A stretch of 64,000 nucleotides of DNA from contig MCFE01000034.1 of NCBI GenBank assembly GCA_002104905.1, positions 1 to 64,000 on the forward strand. The letters run 5' to 3'. Within the stretch, counting starts at the first letter, position 1. Every line of letters begins with the position of its first letter. The position numbers and the translations under genes were made by a program. Of this stretch, positions 23,401-38,400 are shown one piece after another. Source of the DNA: Basidiobolus meristosporus CBS 931.73. Taxonomy: Eukaryota; Basidiobolomycota; Basidiobolomycetes; Basidiobolales; Basidiobolaceae. Below the pieces are notes generated by a model, which saw only the letters and a list, made by a program, of their open reading frames with translations, made no database searches and was not told the DNA's origin.

Positions 23401-26400
23401 TGAGTAGGCTTCACAGACGATTCTACATGGCTCTCACTGTGGACACGTTCAGTGGGCTTCTCTGAATGCGCTGATTTGATCGAATCGGTGTGGACTGTCT
23501 TCGAAGTTGGCATGTTATGATCAGCAGATTTGGAGTGCTCACTGGGCTCATCAGAATGCGATGTCTCTTTAGGTCTGTGCTCTGACTCCGAGTGGGTAGG
23601 CTTCGTGAATGAATCTACATGAGTTTGCGAGTGAATGTGCTCATTAGACTTATCAGAATGTGACGGTTCCTTGGGTTTGTGAACTGACTGCGAGTGAGTA
23701 GGCCTCACAGATGTGACAGCATGGCTTTGACTTTGAACGTGTTCGGTGGTCTCCTCAGAGTGAGATGAGTCTTCATGTTTGTGCACTGACTCCGAGTGAG
23801 TAGGCTTCACAGTCGAGTCAATATGGTTATCACTGTGGACATGTTCAGTGGGCTTCTCAGAATGAGCTGATTTTTCGAAATCGGTGTGAACTGACTTCAA
23901 AGTGGACTTGTATTGAGCAGCGGATTTGGAGTGCTCTCCGGACTTATCAGAATGAGATGTTTCCTTGCGTCTATGAACTGATTCCGAATGGGAAGGCTTC
24001 ACAGATGAGTCTACATGGGTTTTCGAGTGACTGTGTTCTGACTCCGAGCGGGTAGGCTTCACAGAGGAGTTAACGTGACTCTTACTGTAGACATGTTCTG
24101 TGGGCTTCTCAGAATGCGATAATTTATCGGACTCACTATGGGCTGACTTCGGTGTTGTTGTCTCGTGTTCAGCAGATGTAGAATAATCAGTGGACTTCTC
24201 CGAGTGAGACGGCTTCTTGGGTCCGTATTCTGACTCTGAACGAGTAGGCTTTGCTGTTGAGTCAACATGACTTTCACTGTGGGTATGTTCTGTTGGCTTC
24301 TCCGAATGTGATGATTTTACAGACTTAGTGTGGGCTGGCTTTAAAGTTGACATCTCGTGCGCAGCAGATTTCGTATGCTCACTGGAATTTTCGGAATGAG
24401 ACGACTTTACGGGTCTGCGTTCTGACTGTGTAGGCTTCACAGATGAGTGAACACGGCTCTCATGGTGGCTGCTTCCGGTAGGCTTCCCGGAATGCATTGA
24501 TGTTTCGGACACAGTGTGGGCCGGCTCCGAAGTAGTCATCTCGTGTTCAGTAGATTTCGAATGCTCAGTGGACTTCTCGGAGTAAGACGACTCCTTGGGA
24601 CCATGCTCTGACTCTGAGTGAGTAGTCTTCACAGATGATCCAATGTGAGTCTTACTGTGAGCCTTTTCCGTTGTCTTATCGTGATCAGCAGATTTCGAGC
24701 GCTCAGTTGGCTTCTCGGAATGAGACAACTCATTAGAACTGTAGGTAGGTATCAAATGCTCTGTAGGTTGTTCGGAGTGAGACGACTGCTTGGGTCTATG
24801 TTCTGACTCCGAGTGGGCAGGTTTCACCAAAGATCTAGTATGGCTTGCAATATGATGGTGCTCAGTGGACTTCTCAGATTGCGAGTGTTCCTTGTGTCTG
24901 CGCACTGACTCCGAGTGGGTAGGCTTCACAGACGACTCAATATGGCTCTCACTGTGTACATGCTCAGTGGGCTTCTCTGAGTGTGCCGATTCATCGGAAT
25001 TGATGTGAACTGACTTCGAAGTTGACTTGCCATGAGCTGCAGATTTGGAGTGCTTCCCGGGCTTATCAGAATGAGATGTTTCCTTGGGTCTGTGTTCCGA
25101 ATCCGAGTAAGTATGTTTTGTTGTGGAGTCTACATGGGTTTGCGAGTGTGCATGTTCTGTAGGATTCTCAGAATGGGATGGTACTTCGGAACCAGTGTGG
25201 GCTGACTTCGAAATTGTCATTGCATGTTCGGCAGATTTCGAATGCCCTATGGACTTCTCAGAGTGGGACGACTGCCTGGGTCTGCGTTCTGACTCTGAGT
25301 GAGTAGGCTTCACAGATGGAGCAATGCGGCTTTCACTGTGAGCCTTTGCTGTTGTCATATCGTGGCCAGCAGATTTGGAGTGCTCAGTTGGCTTCGCAGA
25401 AGGAGACGATTCATTAGAACTGCGGGTAGATTTCAAATGCTCAGTAGACTGTTCGGGGTGAGACGAATCCTTTGGACTGTGCTCTGACTCTGACTGTGTA
25501 GGCTTCACAGATGAGTTAACATGACTCTCACTGTGGGTGTGTTCGGTGGGCTTTTCGGAATGCAATGATTTTTCGGAGTCGGTGTGGGTTGGCTTCGAAG
25601 TAGTCTTTTCGTGTTCCACAGATTTTGAGTGCTCAGTTGACTTCTCAAGGTGCGAAGACTTTTGAGGTATATTGTGTGACTCGGATTGAGTAGGATTGCT
25701 CAAGGATTCAGTATGGCGGTCAATATGAGCGTGCTCAGTGGACTTCTTCGAGTGTGAGGATTCAGTGAGTCTGTGCTCAGACTTTGTGTGAATAGAATTC
25801 ACAGATGATTTGACATGGCTCTCACTGTGGACATGTTCAGTAGGCATTTCAGAATTAGCGGACTTGGGGAGAACCGACCTCGAAGTAAGCCTGCTATGAT
25901 CAGCAGATTTGGAGTGCTCCCTAGGCTTATCGGAATAAGATGATTCCCTTGGTCTGTGCTCTGACTCCGAATGAGTAGGCTTCATTGACGATTCTACATG
26001 GCTCTCACTGTGGACACGTTCTGTGGGCTTCTCTGAATGCACTGATTTGCTAGAATTGGTGTGAACTGACTTCGAAGTTGGCATATCATGATCGGTAGAT
26101 TTGGAGTGCTTGCTGAGCTTATGAGGAGATGATCCCCTGGTTCTGTGCACTGACTCCGAGTGAGTAGACTTCACAGATGAGTCTATATGTGTCTGTGAAT
26201 GAATGTGCTCAGTTGACTTCTCCGAGTGGGAGTGTACCTTGTGTCCGTGCTCCGACTCCGAATGAGTAGGCATCATTGATGATTCAATATGGCTATCACT
26301 GCGCACATGTTTAGCGGGCCTCGCTGAATGTGCTGATTTGTCATCACTGGTGTGAACTGACTTCGAAGTTGACTTGTCATGCTCAGCGGATTTGGAGTGT

Positions 26401-29400
26401 TCCCTGGGCCTGTCAGAACGAGATGAATCCTGGTGTCTGTGAACTGACTCCGAGTGGGAAGGCTTCATAGATGAGTCAATGTGGGTTTGCGAGTTTATAT
26501 GTTTTGACTCCGAGCGAGTAGGCTTCACAGAGGAGTTAACATGGCTCTCGCTGTGGAGACGTTCTGTGGGCTTCTCAGAATGAGCCGATTTATCGGAGGT
26601 GGTGTGAACCAATTTCGAAGTTGACTGGGCATTATCAGCAGATTTGGAGTGCTCACTGTGCTTATGAGAATGGGATGATTCCCTGGGCCTGTGCTCTGAT
26701 TCCGGGTGAGTAGACTTCGTGGATGAGTCTATATGGGTCAGTGAACGAATGTGCTCAGTGGACCTCTCCAAGTGAGAGTGTTCCTTGTGTCCGTGCTCTG
26801 ACTCCGAATGAGTAGGCTTCACGGACGATTCAATATGGCTATCACTGTGGACATATTTCGTGGGCTTCTCAGAATGTGCTGAGTTATCGGAAGTGGTGTG
26901 AGCCAATTTCGATGTTGACTGGACATGATCAGCAGATTCGGAGTGCACGCTGTGTTTATCAGAACGATATGAGTCCTTGTGTCTGTGTACTGACTCCGAG
27001 TGAGTAGGCTTCACAGATGAGTCCCAATGGGCTTGTGTGGGAGTACGCCTTGACTCCGAGTGGGTAGGCTTCGCTGAGGAGTCAACATGGCTCTCACTGC
27101 GCACATGTTTAGTGGGACTCGCTGGATGCGCTGATTTGCCATCACTGGTGTGAACTGACTTCGAAGTTGACTTGTCATGATCAGCGGATTTGGAGTGTTC
27201 CCTGGGCCTGTCAGAACGAGATGAATCCTGGTGTCTGTGAACTGACTCCGAGTGGGAAGGCTTCACAGATGGGCTAACACGGCTTTGCGAGTTTATGTGT
27301 TTTGACTCCGAGCGAGTAGGCTTCACAGAGGAGTTAACATGGCTCTCGCTGTGGAGACGTTCTGTGGGCTTCTCAGAATGAGCCGATTTATCGGAGGTGG
27401 TGTGAACCAATTTCGAAGTTGACTGGACATTATCAGCAGATTTGGAGTGCTCACTGTGCTTATGAGAATGGGATGATTCCCTGGGCCTGTGCTCTGACTC
27501 CGGGTGAGTAGACTTCGTGGATGAGTCTATATGGGTCAGTGAACGAATGTGCTCAGTGGACCTCTCCAAGTGAGAGTGTTCCTTGTGTCCATGTTTCGAC
27601 TCCGAATGAGTAGGCTCAGAATGCGCTGAGTTATCGGAAGTGGTGTGAACCAATATCGAAGCTGACTTGACATGATCAGCAGATTTCGAGTGTTCGTTGG
27701 GTTTATCAGAGTAAGATGATTCTCTGTGTCTGTGCTCTGATTCCGAATCAGTAGGCTTCACAGTCGATTTTACATGGCTCTCACTGTGAATATGTTGAGT
27801 AGGCTTCTCAGAATGCACTGATTTATGTGAATTGGTGTGAACTGACTTCGAAGTTGACTTGTCTCGGTCAGCAGATTTAGAGTGTTCGTTGGGTTTATGA
27901 GAAAGAGATGATTCCCAGTGTTTGTGCTCTGACTCCGAGTGGGTAGGCTTCACCGACGATTCACTGTGGCTCTCACTGCGCACATGTCCAGTAGGCTTCT
28001 CTGAATGCGCTGATCTGCTAGAATACGAATGAACTCCATTCGAAGTTGACTTTCTGTGATCAGCAGATTTTGAGTGCTCCCCGGGCTTATCTGAGTGCGA
28101 GTGTTCCTGATGTCTGTGCACTGACTCGGAGTGAATAGACTTCACAGATGTTTCAATATGGCTCTCACTGTGGATACGTTCAGTAGGCTTCTCTGAGTGC
28201 GCTGATTTGATAGAATTGGTGTGAACCAATTTCGATGTTGACCTGACGTGATCAGCAGATTTGGAGGTCTCGCTGTGCTTATCAGAGTGGGATAATTCCC
28301 TGTGTCTGGGCTCTGACGCCGAATGAGTAGGCTTCCCAGACGATGCAGTATGGCTATTACTGTGGACATGTTCAGTACGCTTCTCTGATTGCGCTGATTT
28401 GCCAGAATCGGTGTGGATCGGCTTGGAAGTTGTCTTTGTGTGTTCAGGTGATATCTCAGACTGAGACGACTCTATATGCCTTTGCTTTGACTCTGAGTGC
28501 CATGGTTCCTTGGACCTATGTTCTGACTCCGAGTGCGCAGATTTCACAGAGGATCCATCGTGGCTTACGCTGGGAATATGTTCTGTGGGCATCTTAGAGT
28601 GCGGCGGCTCCTTGGATTTGTGCTCCGCCTCCGAGTGTGTAGGCTTTACCAAGGATTCAGTATGGCTTGTATCATGAATGTGCTGAGTGGACTTCTCAGA
28701 GCGAGACGATTCCTTGGGTCTGTACTCTGACTCCGAGTGAGTACGCATCACAGATGAGTCAACATGGCTCTCACTATGGGCGCGTGCTGATGGCTTCTCC
28801 GAATGCCGTGACATTTCGGAGTTAGTGTGGGCTGATTTCGAAGTTATCATCTCGTGTTCCGCAGATTTTGAGTGCTCAGTTGACTTCTCAAGGTGTGAAG
28901 ACCACTTAGATCTGTGTTCCGACTCTGCGTGGGTAGGCTTTACAGACGATCCAATATGGCTATCGCTGTGGACATGTTTCGTGGGCCTCTCTGAATGCGC
29001 TGATTTGATAGAATTGGTGTGAACTGACTTCGAAGGAGACTTGCCATGATCGGCAGATTTGGAGTGCTCGTTGTGCTGATCAGAATGAGATGATTCCCTG
29101 GGTACGTGCTCTGATTCCGAATGAGTAGGCTTCACAGACGATTCTTCGTGGCTCTCACTGTGGACACGTTCAGTGGGCTTCTCTGAATGCGCTGATTTGA
29201 TCGAATCGGTGTGGACTGTCTTCGAAGTTGGGATGTCATGATCAGCAGATTTAGAGTGCCTGCTGGGCTTATCAGAGTGGGAAGATTCCCTGGGTCTGTG
29301 CTCTGACCCCGAATGAGTAGGCTTCATTGACGATTCTTCGTGGCTCTCACTGTGAATACGTTCAGTGGGCTTCTCTGAATGCGTCGCTGATTTGTCAGAA

Positions 29401-32400
29401 TCGGTGTGGACTGACTTTGAAGTTGACTTGCCATGATCAGCAGACTTGGAGTGCTCGCTGTGCTCATCAGAGTGGAAAGATTCCCTGGGTCTGTGCTCTG
29501 AATCCACATTTGTAGGCTTCATTGACGATTCTACATGGCTCTCACTGTGGACATGTTCGGTGGGCTTTTCCGAACGCGCTGAACTGCTAGAATAGGTGCG
29601 GACTGACTTTGAAGTTGTCGTGTTATGATCAGCAGATTTGGGGTGCTTGCTGGGCTTATCAGAGTGAGATGATTCCCTGTGTCTGGGCTCTGACTCTGAG
29701 TGAGTAGACTTTACAGACGATGCAATATGGCTGTTACTACGGACACGTTCAGTAGGCTTCTCTGAATGCGCTGGTTTGTTAGAATCGGTGTGGATTGACT
29801 TTGAAGTTGACTTGCCATGATCAGCAGACTTGGAGTGCTCGCCGTTCTTATCAGAGTGAGATGATTCCACATGTCTGTGCTCGGACTCCGAATGAGTAGG
29901 CTCCACAGACGATTCTACATGGCTCTCACTGTGGGCACGTTCAGTGGGATTCTCTGATTGTGCTGATTTGCCAGAATTGGTGTGGACTGACTTCGAAGTT
30001 GGTATGTTATGATCAGCAGATTTGGAGTGCTCGCCGTTCTTATCAGAGTGAGATGATTCCTTATGTCTGCGCACTGACTCCGAATGAGTAGGCTTCATTG
30101 ACGACTCTTCGTGGCTCTCACTGTGAACACGTTTAGTGGGCTTCTCTGAATGCGCCGCTGATTTGTCAGAATCGGTGTGGACTGACTTCGAAGTTGGCAT
30201 GTCATGATCAGCAGATTTAGAGTGCCTGCTGGGCTTATCAGAGTGAGATGATTCCCTGGGTCTGTGCTCTGACCCCGAATAAGTAGGCTTCATTGACGAT
30301 TCTTCGTGGCTCTCACTGTGAATACGTTCAGTGGGCTTCTCTGAATGCGCCGCTGATTTGTCAGAATCGGTGTGGACTGACTTTGAAGTTGACTTGCGAT
30401 GATCAGCAGACTTGGAGTGCTCGCCGTTTTTATCAGAGTGGGAAGATTCCCTGGGTCTGTGCTCTGAATCCACATGTGTAGGCTTCATTGACGATTCTTC
30501 GTGGCTCTCACTGTGGACATGTTCAGTGGGCTTTTCCGAACGCGCTGATCTGCTAGAATAGGTGCGGACTGACTTTGAAGTTGTCGTGTTATGATCAACA
30601 GATTTGGGGTGCTTGCTGGGCTTATCAGAGTGAGATGATTCCCTGTGTCTGGGCTCTGACTCTGAGTGAGTAGACTTTACAAACGATGCATTATGGCTGT
30701 TACTGCGGACACGTTCAGTAGGCTTCTCTGAATGCGCTGGTTTGTTAGAATCGGTGTGAACTGACCTCGAAGTTGGCATGCTATGGTCAGTAGATTTGTA
30801 GTGCTCGCTGTGCTTACCAGAGTGAGATGATTCCACATGTCTGTGCTCGGACTCCGAATGAGTAGGCTCCACAGACGATTCTACATGGCTCTCACTGTGG
30901 GCACGTTCAGTGGGCTTCTCTGATTGTGCTGATTTGCCAGAATCGGTGTGGACTGACTTCGAAGTTGGCATGTCATGATCAGCAGATTTAGAGTGCCTGC
31001 TGGGCTTATCAGAGTGAGATGATTCCCTGTGTCTGGGCTCTGACTCTGAGTGAGTAGACTTTACAGACGATGCAATATGGCTGTTACTACGGACACGTTC
31101 AGTAGGCTTCTCTGAATGCGCTGGTTTGTTAGAATCGGTGTGGACTGACTTTGAAGTTGACTTGCCATGATCAGCAGACTTGGAGTGCTCGCCGTTCTTA
31201 TCAGAGTGAGATGATTCCATATGTCTGTGCTCGGACTCCGAATGAGTAGGCTCCACAGACGATTCTACATGGCTCTCACTGTGGGCACGTTCAGTGGGCT
31301 TCTCTGATTGTGCTGATTTGCCAGAATTGGTGTGGACTAACTTCGAAGTTGGTATGTTATGATCAGCAGATTTGGAGTGCTCGCCGTTCTTATCAGAGTG
31401 AGATGATTCCTTATGTCTGCGCACTGACTCCGAATGAGTAGGCTTCATTGACGATTCTTCGTGGCTCTCACTGTGAACACGTTCAGTGGGCTTCTCTGAA
31501 TGCGCCGCTGATTTGTCAGAATCGGTGTGGACTGACTTCGAAGTTGGCATGTCATGATCAGCAGATTTAGAGTGCCTGCTGGGCTTATCAGAGTGAGATG
31601 ATTCCCTGGGTACGTGCTCTGACCCCGAATGAGTAGGCTTCATTGACGATTCTTCGTGGCTGTCACTGTGAATACGTTCAGTGGGCTTCTCTGAATGCGC
31701 CGCTGATTTGTCAGAATCGGTGTGGACTGACTTTGAAGTTGACTTGCGATGATCAGCAGACTTGGAGTGCTCGCCGTTCTTATCAGAGTGGGAAGATTCC
31801 CTGGGTCTGTGCTCTGAATCCACATGTGTAGGCTTCATTGACGATTCTTCGTGGCTCTCACTGTGGACATGTTCAGTGGGCTTTTCCGAACGCGCTGATC
31901 TGCTAGAATAGGTGCGGACTGACTTTGAAGTTGTCGTGTTATGATCAGCAGATTTGGGGTGCTTGCTGGGCTTTTCAGAGTGAGATGATTCCCTGTGTCT
32001 GGGCTCTGACTCTGAGTGAGTAGACTTTACAAGCGATGCATTATGGCTGTTACTGCGGACACGTTCAGTAGGCTTCTCTGAATGTGCTGGTTTGTTAGAA
32101 TCGGTGTGAACTGACCTCGAAGTTGGCATGCTATGGTCAGTAGATTTGTAGTGCTCGCTGTGCTTACCAGAGTGAGATGATTCCACATGTCTGTGCTCGG
32201 ACTCCGAATGAGTAGGCTCCACAGACGATTCTACATGGCTCTCACTGTGGGCACGTTCAGTGGGCTTCTCTGATTGTGCTGATTTGCCAGAATTGGTGTG
32301 GACTGTGTTTGAAGTTGGCATGTCATGATCAGCAGATTTATAGTGCCTGCTGGGCTTATCGGATTGCGAGTGTTCCTTATGTCTGCGCACTGACTCCGAA

Positions 32401-35400
32401 TGAGTAGGCTTCATTGACGATTCTTCGTGGCTCTCACTGTGAACACGTTCAGTGGGCTTCTCTGAATGCGCCGCTGATTTGTCAGAATCGGTGTGGACTG
32501 ACTTCGAAGTTGGCATGCCATGATCAGCAGATTTAGAGTGCCTGCTGGGCTTATCAGAGTGAGATGATTCCATATGTCTGTGCTCCGACTCCGAGTGAGT
32601 AGACTTCACAGATGATTCAATATGGCTATCACCGTGGACATGTTCAGTGGGCTTCGCTGAATGTGCTGAATTGTCAGAATTGGTGGGAACTGACTTGGGA
32701 GTTGACCTGTCATCAGCTGCAGATTTGGAGTGATCGCTGGGATTATTAGAATGTGATGATCCTCTAGCTCTGTGTTCTGACTCCGAGTGTGTAGGCTTCA
32801 TAGATGAGTCCATATGGGTTTGTGAATGAACATGTTCAGTTGACCTCTCCGAGTGGGAGTGTTCCTTGTGTCTGTGCTCTGACTCCGAATGAGTAGGCTT
32901 CACGGACGATTCAATATGGCTATCACTGTGGACATATTTCGTGGGCTTCTCAGAATGTGCTGAGTTATCGGAAGTGGTGTGAGCCAATTTCGATGTTGAC
33001 TGGACATGATCAGCAGATTCGGAGTGCACGCTGTGTTTATCAGAATGATATGAGTCCTTGTGTCTGTGTACTGACTCCGAGTGAGTAGGCTTCACAGATG
33101 AGTCCCAATGGGCTTGCGTGGGAGTATGCCTTGACTCCGAGTGGGTAGGCTTCGCCGAGGAGTCAACATGGCTCTCACTGCGCACATGTTTAGTGGGACT
33201 CGCTGGATGCGCTGATTTGCCATCACTGGTGTGAACTGACTTCGAAGTTGACTTGTCATGATCAGCGGATTTGGAGTGTTCCCTGGGCCTGTCAGAACGA
33301 GATGAATCCTGGTGTCTGTGAACTGACTCCGAGTGGGAAGGCTTCATAGATGAGTCAATGTGGGTTTGCGAGTTTATGTGTTTTGACTCCGAGCGAGTAG
33401 ACTTCACAGAGGAGTTAACATGGCTCTCGCTGTGGAGACGTTCTGTGGGCGTCTCAGAATGAGCCGATTTATCGGAGGTGGTGTGAACCAATTTCGATGT
33501 TGACTGGACATTATCAGCAGATTTGGAGTGCTCACTGTGCTTATGAGAATGGGATGATTCCCTGGGCCTGTGCTCTGACTCCGGGTGAGTAGACTTCGTG
33601 GATGAGTCTATATGGGTCAGTGAACGAATGTGCTCAGTGGACCTCTCCAAGTGAGAGTGTTCCTTGCGTCCATGTTCCGACTCCGAATGAGTAGGCTCAG
33701 AATGCGCTGAGTTATCGGAAGTGGTGTGAACCAATTTCGATGTTGGCATGCCATGATCAGCAGATTTAGAGTGCCTGCTGGGCTTATCAGAGTGAGATGA
33801 TTCCATATGTCTGTGCTCCGACTCCGAGTGAGTAGACTTCACAGATGATTCAATATTGCTATCACTGTGGACATGTTCAGTGGGCTTCGCTGAATGTGCT
33901 GAATTGTCAGAATTGGTGGGAACTGACTTGGGAGTTGACCTGTCATCAGCTGCAGATTTGGAGTGATCGCTGGGATTATTAGAATGTGATGATCCTCTAG
34001 CTCTGTGCTCTGACTCCGAGTGTGTAGATTTCACAAATGAGCTAATATGACTTTCACTATGAGCGTGTTCGGTGGACTCTTCCGAACGCGAAGGTTTTTG
34101 GGACTCACTGTAGGTTGGCTTCGAAGTAGCTTTATGGTGGTCAGCAGATTTCGAGTGCTCAGTGGACTTTTCAAGATGTGAAGACTTCTTAGATCTGTGC
34201 TCTGACTCCGAATGAATAGGCTTTACAGATGAGTAAATGTGACTATAACTATGGGCGCGTCCGGTGGACTTCTCCGAATGGGGTGATTTGTCGGACTCTG
34301 TATGAGCTGGCTTTGAAGTTATCTTTTCATGTTTAGCGGATTTGTACGATTTTTCGGGTCGGGTGTGCATGGACATCGAAGTCGACTCGCCGTGATAAGT
34401 GGACTTGAGGGGCTCAATGGACTTTTGACTATCAGATGACCCAGGAGATTTGATATGCTTAGTAGGCTTTTCTGAGTAGGATGACTCTCTATGTCCTTGT
34501 TCGGACTTCGAGTGTTTAGACCTAACAGATGATTCAGGGTGTCTGTCACTGTGGGCGCGTTCGGTGGGCTTTGCGGAATGTGTTGATTTTTCGGACTTGG
34601 TGCGGTCTGGCCTCAAAGTTGGCATCTCATGTTTAGCAGATTTTGAATGGTCAGTTGGCTTCTCGTAGTGGGACGATTCCCTGGGCCTGTGCTCCGACTC
34701 TGTGTGGCTAGCCTTCACTGTTGAGTCAACGTGACTTTGTGAGCGAACGTTTTCTGTAGTCTTCTTCGAACGCGATGATTTTTCGGGCTCAGTGTGTACT
34801 GGCTTCGAGGTTACTTTATGGTGGGCAGCAGACTTTGAGTGCTCAGTGGGCTTGTCCAGATGCGAAGACTCCTTAGATCTGTGCTCTGACTCCGAATGAA
34901 TAGGCTTTACAGATGAGTCAACGTGGCTATCACTATGGGCGCGTTCGGTGGGCTTCTCCGAATGTGATGATTTGTCGGACCCTGTGTGGGCTGGCTTCGA
35001 AGTTGTCTTTTCGTGCTCAGCAGATTTCGAGTACTTAGTGGAATTCTCGTAGTGAGACGGCTCTTTGGGTCTGTGATCAGAATTGGAGTAACTAGGCCTC
35101 ACAGATGAGTTAATGTGACTCTCAGTGTGGATGTGTTCCGTGGGTTTCTCAGTATGCGATGATTTTTCGGATTTTGTGTAGTCTGGCTTCGAAGTTGTCT
35201 TGACGTGTTCAGCAGATTTCGAGTGCTCAGTGGATTTCTCAGAGTGAGACAATTCCTTCGACTTGTGCTCGGATTCCGAGTGTGTAGGCTTCACAAATGA
35301 GCTAATATGACTTCCACTGTGAGTGTGTTCGGTGGGCTTCGCAGTTTTATCTGCATTTTCGGACTCACTGTGGACGGACTTTGAAGTTGAACTATCGTGA

Positions 35401-38400
35401 TGTAGAGATTGGGAGCGTCCTGTTGATTTGTTAGTATGTGACATTTCCTTAGATTGGCTTACCGACGCTGAGTGTTGAGCCTTCACAGATGATTTAACGT
35501 GGCTTTCAATGGGAGTTCGACCGGTAGGGTTTTCTGAAGGTGATAATTTCTGAGACTGACTGTGCACTGGCTTCGTAGTTGTCTTGTCATGGCCTTGAGA
35601 TTTATAGTGTTCAGTTGGCTTCTCGGAGTGGGACAACGATGAGTCAATATGGCTTTCATTATGAATATGCTCGGTGGACTTCTCAGAGTGCGATGATTTC
35701 TTGTGTCTGTGTTCTGACTCCGAAGGAGTATGTCTCACAGATGAGGCAACATTGCTTTCACTTTGAACATGTTCGGTTGTCTTCTTAGAGTGCGACGATT
35801 CCTTCGGTATGCGCTCTGACTCCGAGTGAGTAGGCTTCACAGACGATTCAATGTGGCTCTCACTGTGAATATGCTCCGTAGACTCAGTGTGGGCTGGCTT
35901 GGAAGTTGTCTTCTTATGTTCAGAAGATTGTGAATGCTCAGAATGAGATGATATCCCATGGCTGTGTTCTGACTTCAAATGAGTAGGTTTCACAGACGAG
36001 CCAAGGTGACTTTTACTGTGGGCACGTTCGGTGGGCTTCTCCGTATACGATGATTTCTGAGACTCCCTGTGGATCGGCTTGGAAGTTGTCTTTGTGTGTT
36101 CAGGTGATATCTCAGACTGAGACGACTCTATATGCCTTTGCTTTGACTCTGAGTGCCATGGTTCCTTGGACCTATGTTCTGACTCTGAGTGCGCAGATTT
36201 CACAGAGGATCCATCGTGGCTTACGCTGGGAATATGTTCTGTGGGCTTCTTAGAGTGCGGCGGCTCCTTGGATTTGTGCTCCGCCTCCGAGTGTGTAGGC
36301 TTTACCAAGGATTCAGTATGGCTTGTATCATGAATGTACTGAGTGGACTTCTCAGAGCGAGACGATTCCTTGGGTCTGTACTCTGACTCCGAGTGAGTAC
36401 GCATCACAGATGAGTCAACATGGCTCTCACTATGGGCGCGTGCTGATGGCTTCACCGAATGCCGTGACATTTCGGAGTTAGTGTGGGCTGATTTCGAAGT
36501 TATCATCTCGTGTTCCGCAGATTTTGAGTGCTCAGTTGACTTCTCAAGGTGTGAAGACCACTTAGATCTGTGTTCCGACTCTGCGTGGGTAGGCTTTACA
36601 GACGATCCAATATGGCTATCGCTGTGGACATGTTTCGTGGGCCTCTCTGAATGCGCTGATTTGATAGAATTGGTGTGGACTGACTTCGAAGGAGACTTGC
36701 CATGATCGGCAGATTTGGAGTGCTCGTTGTGCTGATCAGAATGAGATGATTCCCTGGGTACGTGCTCTGATTCCGAATGAGTAGGCTTCACAGACGATTC
36801 TTCGTGGCTCTCACTGTGAACACGTTCAGTGGGCTTCTCTGAATGCGCTGATTTGCCAGAATCGGTGTGGACTGTCTTCGAAGTTGGTATGTTATGATCA
36901 GCAGATTTAGAGTGCCTGCTGGGCTTATCAGAGTGGGAAGATTCCCTGTGTCTGTGCTCTGACCCCGAATGAGTAGGCTTCATTGACGATTCTTCGTGGC
37001 TCTCACTGTGAATACGTTCAGTGGGCTTCTCTGAATGCGCCGCTGATTTGTCAGAATCGGTGTGGACTGTCTTCGAAGTTGGCATGTTATGATTAGCAGA
37101 TTTAGAGTGCCTGCTGTGCTTATCAGAGTGAGATGATTCCCTGGGTCTGTGCACTGACTCCGAATGAGTAGGCTTTACTGATGAGTTAATGTTGCTCTTA
37201 CTGTGAATGTGCTCCGTTGGCTTCTCAGAATGCGATGATTTGTAGGACTCGGTGTGAACTGGCTTCGAAGTAGACTTACCGTGGTCGTCAGACTTGGTGT
37301 GCTCACTGGGCTTCTCAGAGTGTGACTTCGAAGACGCCTTATCGTGATCAGGAGATTTAGTGTGCTCGGGGGTCTTCTCAGTGTCAGAAGACTCCATAGA
37401 TCTGTGCCCGGACTCCGAGTAAGTATGCTTCACAGATGAGGTAGCGTGGCTTTCACTTTGAACGTGTTCAGGGGTCTTCCTAGAATGCAACGATGTTACG
37501 GACTTGGTGCGAGCTGGCTGCGAAGCTGTCATTTCGTGATCAGCAGATTTCGAGTGCGCATTGGACTTTTCATAGTGAGAGGTTTCTTTGGACCTGTATT
37601 CTGACTCCGAGTGTGAAGGCTTCACAGATGAGACAACATGGTTTTCGCTTTGAACGTGTTCTGTTGGCTTCGCAGGCTGCGATGATATTCCATGCTCAGT
37701 GTGTACTGGCTTCGAGGTTACTTTATGGTGGGCAGCAGACTTTGAGTGCTCAGTGGGCTTGTCCAGATGCGAAGACTCCTTAGATCTGTGCTCTGACTCC
37801 GAATGAATAGGCTTCACAGATGAGTCAACGTGGCTTTCAGTACGAGTGTGGCCGGTAGGCTTCTCGGATGACAACAATTTACTTGACTCAGGATGCGTTG
37901 TCTTCAGCGACGACTTATCGTGATGTTGGGACTGAGGGTGCTTGGTTGGCACATCAGATTGAGACGGCTCTTTGTGTCTATGTATCGACCCCGAGTGAGT
38001 AGGCTTGAGAGGAGAATCAACGTGATTTTCACTGCGAATGTGGTTTATGGATTTTTCAGATGGTGATACCGTTCCGGACGCCTTGTGGACTGGCTTCGAC
38101 GATGGGCTATCGTGATCTGAAGTTTCGTGGCGCCTAGTGGGCTTTTCAGAGTGAGACGACTGCTTCACCGATGATTCAGTATGACTTTCATTATGAATGT
38201 ACTTGCTGGGCTTCTCAGAGTGCGACGATTCTCTGGGTCTGTGACCTGATTCTGTGTGAGTAGGCTTCGCAGTTGACTCCATGTGGCTTTCACTGTGAGC
38301 GTGTTCGGTGGGATGCGCTGATTTGACGGACTCCGCGTGGACTGACTTCGAAGTTGCTTTATTGTGATCAGCAGATTTGGATTGCCCTGCGGGCATCCGA

